Source: Janthinobacterium lividum
GTDB lineage: Bacteria > Pseudomonadota > Gammaproteobacteria > Burkholderiales > Burkholderiaceae_D
Length of the DNA stretch: 18,323 bases
Reading direction: 5' to 3'
Assembly: GCA_945864765.1 (NCBI GenBank)
Contig: CAMBDR010000014.1
Span: 1 to 18,323 of the forward strand
Shown here piece after piece: positions 14,599 through 18,323 of this stretch (positions are counted from its first letter, which is position 1; each line of letters starts with the position of its first letter). The notes beneath the pieces are model-generated. The model saw nothing but the letters and a program-made list of their open reading frames with translations, was not told the origin of the DNA and ran no database searches. A program made the translations under genes and the position numbers.

Positions 14599-15462
14599 TT
14601 ATATGACGCCGGCCCGCAAAGGGACAAAATGACAATCTTCCAGTGTGGTACTGGTCCATTCAAACTGACTGACTCGTTGAATCAATTGCAACACCTGTTG
14701 CTTCGTGCCAGCGGGGGCCACGGGTGCGACCAGGCGTCCGCCGATTTGCATTTGATCCAGCAAACCACGCGGCACTTCCATACCGGCTGCGGCCAGAATG
14801 ATACCGTCAAATGGCGCAGCCTGGGGCAAACCCAACATACCATCGCCATAATGCAGGCGAATATTGGCAATACGCATCGGGCGTAAATTGGTTTTTGCCA
14901 ATTCGTGCAAGGGTTTGATCCGTTCAATCGAATACACTTCTTGTGCCACGCAGGATAATACCGCCGCTTGATAGCCACAACCGGTGCCAATTTCCAATAC
15001 CCGATTCAAGTTTTGCCCGGCACGCAAGACTTCGATCATGCGCGCCACAATATAGGGCTGGGAAATGGTTTGGTGGTGACCGATCGGTAACGATGCATCG
15101 ATATAGGCCTGACTGGCCAGACCGGAATCAATAAATAAATGGCGTTGCACCGCCAACATGGCGGCCAACACGGTTTGGTCTTGCACCCCTTGGCGCGCGA
15201 TCCGCCCCACCATGGCACGCCGAATCGCTTCGGACACCAGGGGGTTGGCGCGCTCTTCGCTAATGGGAAGTGGTTCCGGGCGCAGCAAGGGGCCGGGTGG
15301 CGGGTGGCGGCTGATCAATTCAGAATTACGCGCCGCGTTTTGGGTAGCGGTTTGGGGTGTTGCTACCCGTGCCGAGCGCACGGTATTGGCCGCACGCACG
15401 GCCGCCGGATTCGACACCACCGCCGAAAGAGAGAGAGGAAAAGTTTTTTTCTTGCCCGTCAT
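14599..15462 (-). CDS. pcm: Protein-L-isoaspartate O-methyltransferase, with N-terminal extension
   Basis: PCMT methylates L-isoaspartyl residues with SAM to start repair of aged proteins. The catalytic part begins near residue 77 and contains FIDSGLASQAYIDASLPIGHHQTISQPYIVA in segments (110-140), the SAM motif VLEIGTGCGYQAAVLS (155-170), EVYSIERIKPLHELA and GGRLVAPVAPAGTKQQ. The total length is 287, well above the roughly 210 residues of E. coli Pcm: about 75 N-terminal residues are low-complexity, basic and Pro/Ala-rich. The long start is supported by a 4-nt ATGA overlap with surE (15462-15459). It precedes nlpD in the stress cluster. The extension resembles those of related Burkholderiales proteins as I recall them; its role is unknown. 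Confidence 0.94.
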   Translation of the reverse strand: MTGKKKTFPLSLSAVVSNPAAVRAANTVRSARVATPQTATQNAARNSELISRHPPPGPLLRPEPLPISEERANPLVSEAIRRAMVGRIARQGVQDQTVLAAMLAVQRHLFIDSGLASQAYIDASLPIGHHQTISQPYIVARMIEVLRAGQNLNRVLEIGTGCGYQAAVLSCVAQEVYSIERIKPLHELAKTNLRPMRIANIRLHYGDGMLGLPQAAPFDGIILAAAGMEVPRGLLDQMQIGGRLVAPVAPAGTKQQVLQLIQRVSQFEWTSTTLEDCHFVPLRAGVI

Positions 15463-16196
15463 GGCAAGCTATCCTGCAGCACGGTTAAATGTTCGTGATG
15501 GGTCAAATCAATTTGTAGCGGGGTAATTGAGACATGGCCCAGCGCCGCAGCATGAAAATCGGTGCCCGGCCCCGCATCTTTGGCCACACCCGGCGGGCCA
15601 ATCCAGTAAATATCGCGTCCACGCGGATCTTTACTGACGATGGAGGGTTCGGATTGGTGGCGCTTGCCCAGACGCGTGCCTGCCCACGGCAATAATTGCT
15701 CATACGGTCGATTCGGAATATTTACGTTCAGCAAATACGGCGGCGGCAAATTGGCAAACTGGTGTAGCACAATCTCGCGTGCCACCCGCGCTGCGGCATC
15801 CAGATTAGTCCAGGCATAATCGACCTGAGAAAAAGCAATGGAGGGTACGCCAAATAAATAGCCTTCGGTGGCAGCAGCCACGGTGCCGGAGAACAAGGTA
15901 TCATCGCCCATGTTTTGCCCCTGATTAATGCCGGAGACCACCAGATCAGGGCGTTCGGTGCAAATCGCGGTCAAGGCAATGTGGACGCAATCGGACGGCG
16001 TGCCATTAATAAAATAAAAGCCGTTGGCCGCCCGCTGCACTGAGAGTGGGCGATCCAGGGTCAGAGAGTTGGACGAGCCAGAACGGTTGCTATCCGGGGC
16101 CACTACCACAATCTCGGCAATCGATGCCATCGCATCAGCCAAGGCGATAATGCCGGGTGCAAGATATCCGTCGTCATTGCTAATAAGTATTTTCAT
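15459..16196 (-). CDS. surE: 5'/3'-nucleotidase SurE
   Basis: SurE is a metal-dependent nucleoside-monophosphate phosphatase and exopolyphosphatase linked to stationary-phase survival. The 245 residues include the metal-binding D8 and D9 (ILISNDDGYLAPGI), S39 (APDSNRSGSSNSLTLD), the TPSDCVHIAL segment (66-75) and N91 (VVSGINQGQNMGDDTLFSGTVAAA in two adjacent pieces, 87-110), all the expected active-site positions. The length is normal. It begins the block surE-pcm-nlpD-rpoS and overlaps pcm by 4 nt. The upstream region is shared with the divergent quinone oxidoreductase. The Shine-Dalgarno match (AGGT about 13 nt upstream) is poor. Confidence 0.96.
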   Translation of the reverse strand: MKILISNDDGYLAPGIIALADAMASIAEIVVVAPDSNRSGSSNSLTLDRPLSVQRAANGFYFINGTPSDCVHIALTAICTERPDLVVSGINQGQNMGDDTLFSGTVAAATEGYLFGVPSIAFSQVDYAWTNLDAAARVAREIVLHQFANLPPPYLLNVNIPNRPYEQLLPWAGTRLGKRHQSEPSIVSKDPRGRDIYWIGPPGVAKDAGPGTDFHAAALGHVSITPLQIDLTHHEHLTVLQDSLP

Positions 16197-16301
16197 AGCG
16201 CGATTTTACCTGATCATGAGCCGCTCGCGGTAGCATTTTGATGATTATTCAACAAAATCGGCTTTACCACGACAAAATCTACCTCCTGGACTTCATTCGG
16301 A

Positions 16302-16331
16302 TCAACATGATCACAACGCCCATGATAAAAT
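16302..16331 (+). promoter_or_regulatory. Predicted promoter of the quinone oxidoreductase gene
   Basis: A TAAAAT -10 (16326-16331; 5 of 6) is preceded by TGA, fitting an extended -10. A TCAACA -35-like hexamer (16302-16307; 4 of 6) lies 18 nt upstream. The start of transcription would fall near 16338, inside the palindrome at 16332-16349. Confidence 0.5.
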
Positions 16332-16349
16332 AAAACGACCGTTCGTTTT
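16332..16349. promoter_or_regulatory. Operator-like palindrome at the quinone oxidoreductase start site
   Basis: AAAACGACCGTTCGTTTT has perfect 7-bp arms (AAAACGA / TCGTTTT) around CCGT. It begins directly after the predicted -10, a classical place for a repressor to block transcription. Its size and symmetry suit a TetR-family dimer, and a TetR gene overlaps the 3' end of the controlled gene. The binding protein is inferred. Confidence 0.6.
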
Positions 16350-16370
16350 TTTATTTCACAGAGGAGATTT

Positions 16371-17345
16371 ATGAAAGCCATTGTTTGTAAAGCATGGGGA
16401 TTGCCCGATACCCTGGTTGTTGAAGAGCAAGCCGACTTGAGCGCAGGGCCGGGCCAGGTCGTGATCGATATCAAAGCGGCGGGCGTGAATTTCCCCGATG
16501 TGTTAATTATTCAAAACAAATATCAATTCAAACCGAATTTACCGTTTACACCGGGCAGTGAATTATCCGGCGTCATCAGTGCGGTGGGCGAAGGTGTAAC
16601 GCATTATAAAGTAGGCGATAAAGTGATTGCCTTCATCGGCCATGGCGCATTTGCGCAACAGGTTGTCGCGCCTGCCGCCAATTTAATGCCGATGCCACCG
16701 GGCATGGATTTTGATGTAGCTGCCGCGATCACCCTCACCTATGGCACCAGCCACCATGCAGTTTGTGATCGGGCGCAATTAAAAGCCTGGGAAACCATGT
16801 TGGTTTTGGGCGCAGCGGGTGGCGTTGGTTTGGCCGCCATCGAGATTGGCAAGGCCTTGGGTGCGCGCGTGATTGCGGCAGCGTCGAGCGAGGAAAAATT
16901 GGCGGTGTGCCGCGCCCATGGTGCCGATGCCTGCATCAATTACAGCACGCAAGATTTGCGTGAAGCAATTAAAGCGGCGACCGATGGCAAAGGGCCGGAT
17001 GTGATTTATGACCCGGTCGGCGGCGACTATAGCGAAGCGGCGTTTCGCTCAATTGGCTGGCGCGGACGTTATTTGGTGGTGGGCTTTGCCAATGGCGAGA
17101 TTCCGAAATTGCCACTCAACCTGACCCTGCTCAAGGGCGCATCCCTGGTCGGCGTATTTTGGGGTGAATTTGCCAAACGCGAACCGAAAGCCAATTTGCA
17201 GGCGATGCGGCAATTAATGGGCTGGTTGGCCGAAGGTAAAATCAAACCACATATTTCGGGCCGCTATGCCCTGGCCGATACGGCGCAAGCCTTGAATGAT
17301 ATGGCAGCGCGTAAAGTGACGGGCAAGGTGATCATCCTGCCGTAG
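16371..17345 (+). CDS. NADPH:quinone oxidoreductase family protein (zinc-free MDR)
   Basis: This 324-residue protein belongs to the medium-chain dehydrogenase/reductase superfamily, quinone oxidoreductase branch. The N-terminal GroES-like domain (1 to about 120) includes AAGVNFPDVLIIQNKY and FTPGSELSGVISAVGEGV. The Rossmann domain has GAAGGVGLAAIEIGKALGA (147-165), a glycine-rich NADP-binding motif, and VIYDPVGGDYSEAAFRSI. I see no catalytic zinc cysteines, as expected for this branch. Such enzymes reduce quinones or enones; the substrate here is unknown. The RBS is AGGAG at 16362-16366. It is divergent from surE and overlaps the convergent tetR-like gene by 14 bp. The predicted promoter carries an operator-like palindrome, suggesting inducible repression. 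Confidence 0.93.
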   Translation: MKAIVCKAWGLPDTLVVEEQADLSAGPGQVVIDIKAAGVNFPDVLIIQNKYQFKPNLPFTPGSELSGVISAVGEGVTHYKVGDKVIAFIGHGAFAQQVVAPAANLMPMPPGMDFDVAAAITLTYGTSHHAVCDRAQLKAWETMLVLGAAGGVGLAAIEIGKALGARVIAAASSEEKLAVCRAHGADACINYSTQDLREAIKAATDGKGPDVIYDPVGGDYSEAAFRSIGWRGRYLVVGFANGEIPKLPLNLTLLKGASLVGVFWGEFAKREPKANLQAMRQLMGWLAEGKIKPHISGRYALADTAQALNDMAARKVTGKVIILP

Positions 17346-17955
17346 CAAAATAGCTCAAAAACATATCCACTGCCGCGTCCAGCACCTGTTGCTGCACAGC
17401 AGGATCAAGCGTGGCCTTGCCCATGGTAATTTGTGGCCAAAATGCAAACGCCTTGATCTGGCCTTGCAGCAAATGGGCAGCAAACGCCGGATCACACGCC
17501 TTCAATCTGCCATCCTGTTGCGCGGCCCGTATCCAGGCGAGCACGCCCTCTTCGCGCTCGCCAAATTTTGCCACCATCGCCTGAGCCCGCTCGGGCGAGT
17601 GGATGGTGGCGGCAATCGCCACCCGCGCCAGATCGATGAAATTCGCATCGTTTAACATCTGCATTTTTTGCTGCATCAATTCCATTAATTGTGGCCGCAA
17701 CGCTTGCTCCGGCCGATAGGATACATCGAGCAATGGTGCACTGGTCTCCCATAATTGCAGCAAGATCGCAGCAAATAAATCATCTTTACTCGGGAAGTGG
17801 TTATACACGGTACGCTTGGATACCTCAGCGCGCGCCGCAATCCTGTCCATACTGGTCGCTTCAAAGCCATGGTCGCGAAATTCGGCAATTGCCGCTTGCA
17901 TGATCGCTTCGCGTTTGCGCTCAGTCATTTTTTGCGCTGGAACCATCATCGCCAT
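17332..17955 (-). CDS. TetR/AcrR family transcriptional regulator
   Basis: This is a one-component repressor of about 207 residues. The N-terminal TetR DNA-binding domain is clear: ERKREAIMQAAIAEFRDHGF, then SMDRIAARAEVSKRTVYNHFPSKDDLFAAIL (about 12-65), with the conserved K-x-T-x-Y-x-HF recognition pattern. The ligand-binding C-terminal half is all-helical; its ligand is unknown. The start is uncertain because ATG codons occur at 17961, 17958, 17955, 17949 and 17946. I chose 17955 because AAGG (17965-17962) is then 6 nt away. Its 3' end overlaps the quinone oxidoreductase gene by 14 bp tail to tail, and it is divergent from the gene at 18102. Candidate targets are the palindromes at 16332-16349 and 18026-18043. 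Confidence 0.93.
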   Translation of the reverse strand: MAMMVPAQKMTERKREAIMQAAIAEFRDHGFEATSMDRIAARAEVSKRTVYNHFPSKDDLFAAILLQLWETSAPLLDVSYRPEQALRPQLMELMQQKMQMLNDANFIDLARVAIAATIHSPERAQAMVAKFGEREEGVLAWIRAAQQDGRLKACDPAFAAHLLQGQIKAFAFWPQITMGKATLDPAVQQQVLDAAVDMFLSYFATAG

Positions 17956-18003
17956 CATCATCCTTATCTTTGCAAAATTTTTCGATTATTTTACACCAGA
18001 TAG

Positions 18004-18032
18004 TTTACTTTTTCCCGCTTTAGAACTACACT
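18004..18032 (+). promoter_or_regulatory. Predicted promoter of the gene at 18102
   Basis: TTTACT (18004-18009; 4 of 6 to TTGACA) and TACACT (18027-18032; 4 of 6 to TATAAT) are separated by exactly 17 nt. The -10 lies inside the palindrome at 18026-18043. The match is modest and made by hand. Confidence 0.35.
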
Positions 18033-18043
18033 GTGCAGTGTAG
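18026..18043. promoter_or_regulatory. Operator-like palindrome between tetR-like gene and the gene at 18102
   Basis: CTACACTGTGCAGTGTAG has perfect 8-bp arms (CTACACTG / CAGTGTAG) and a 2-nt centre. It lies 58 nt before the ATG at 18102 and 64 nt or more before the tetR-like start, overlapping the predicted -10 of the former. It is typical in form for a TetR-family operator but differs in sequence from the palindrome at 16332-16349. Confidence 0.6.
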
Positions 18044-18101
18044 ATTTTTCACATCCAATTGAACCCCGAATAAGCCTCGAATGTATAAAGGACAGCCATT
18101 C

Positions 18102-18323
18102 ATGAATTCACCCACCGAAAAAGATGCCGCGCGCACATCCGTGCCCGTCAGATTTCAAAATAATCAATCGGTTCAGCGCGCCGGATTCTGGAAAGCATTA
18201 CAAATCAGTTGGCACTTCATGTTCAATAAACCAAAGAACACCGTGCCAACCGGCTCAATTCCAATCCAAAGCTTAAGCCAGTCCGAGCTATTGGCAGCAC
18301 CCGATCATACCTTGTTTCGGCTC
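18102..18323 (+). CDS. Probable MBL-fold metallohydrolase, N-terminal fragment (runs off the window)
   Basis: An open frame of 74 codons starts at ATG 18102 and continues past the window end without a stop. AAAGGA (18087-18092) lies 9 nt upstream as a ribosome binding site. The peptide begins MNSPTEKDAARTSVPVRF, contains RAGFWKALQISWHFMFNKPK, and ends DHTLFRL. This resembles the segment just before the first beta-strand of UlaG/NAPE-PLD-like MBL-fold hydrolases, in which a LGHS-type strand and the HxHxDH metal motif would follow. Those motifs lie beyond the window, so the family call is tentative. It is divergent from the tetR-like gene, and a perfect palindrome sits in the shared promoter region, suggesting that the regulator controls it. 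Confidence 0.6.
   Translation, partial: MNSPTEKDAARTSVPVRFQNNQSVQRAGFWKALQISWHFMFNKPKNTVPTGSIPIQSLSQSELLAAPDHTLFRL

Noticed and set aside
16214..16474. An 86-codon minus-strand open frame opposite the start of the quinone oxidoreductase
   Set aside because: Its ATG lies within the oxidoreductase coding region on the opposite strand, and the frame runs through the predicted promoter and operator; only its last 18 codons have a possible own start.
1..18323. A novel defence, mobile or biosynthetic gene system
   Set aside because: Both strands were read for transposases, integrases, toxin-antitoxin pairs, CRISPR arrays and biosynthetic clusters; nearly all coding sequence is recognised housekeeping or stress genes in canonical order.

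Overview
This window is an 18.3 kb piece of a bacterial chromosome, almost fully coding, with moderate G+C by eye. Gene order and protein character point to a betaproteobacterium of the order Burkholderiales, most likely Oxalobacteraceae (an Undibacterium- or Herminiimonas-like organism). That placement rests on recalled gene order and protein resemblance, not on a search. I see no rRNA, tRNA, CRISPR array, transposase or prophage gene.

Layout. Reading leftwards on the minus strand from about 10.1 kb to position 1 is a long housekeeping run: ndk, rlmN, pilW/pilF, rodZ, ispG, hisS, yfgM, bamB, der, hfq and the start of hflX. Many junctions are tight: rlmN/pilW overlap by 4 nt (ATGA), pilW/rodZ overlap by a few nt, and rodZ/ispG and bamB/der are 7 nt apart. 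A second minus-strand block (16.2 to 11.1 kb) is the stress/survival cluster surE, pcm, nlpD, rpoS, followed by rlmD. Between the two blocks sits one plus-strand gene for a Bax inhibitor-1 family membrane protein (10332-11021). It is divergent from ndk and convergent with rlmD, and a palindromic REP-like element separates it from rlmD. The right end (16.3 kb onward) looks like an accessory module: a plus-strand NADPH:quinone oxidoreductase, a minus-strand TetR-family regulator overlapping it tail to tail, and the start of a plus-strand gene that resembles MBL-fold metallohydrolases.

How the genes work together. ndk, hisS, der, rlmN and rlmD serve nucleotide balance and ribosome or translation function. 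ispG supplies isoprenoid precursors. rodZ (cell shape), pilW (type IV pilus secretin assembly), bamB (outer membrane protein assembly) and yfgM (Sec translocon periplasmic partner) serve the envelope. hfq and rpoS are global post-transcriptional and stationary-phase regulators. nlpD activates cell-wall amidases, and pcm and surE are long-term survival repair functions.

I do not see a novel multi-gene system. The parts worth a second look are small non-coding structures: (i) tandem short repeats at or just past the stop codons of yfgM, rpoS and ndk; (ii) four consecutive A-R-N triplets in the predicted hfq leader, a candidate Hfq autoregulatory site; (iii) two adjacent stem-loops in the leader of the Bax inhibitor gene; (iv) two different perfect palindromes, each overlapping a predicted promoter, flanking the quinone oxidoreductase/TetR pair; (v) a strong 14-bp imperfect hairpin just upstream of rlmN.
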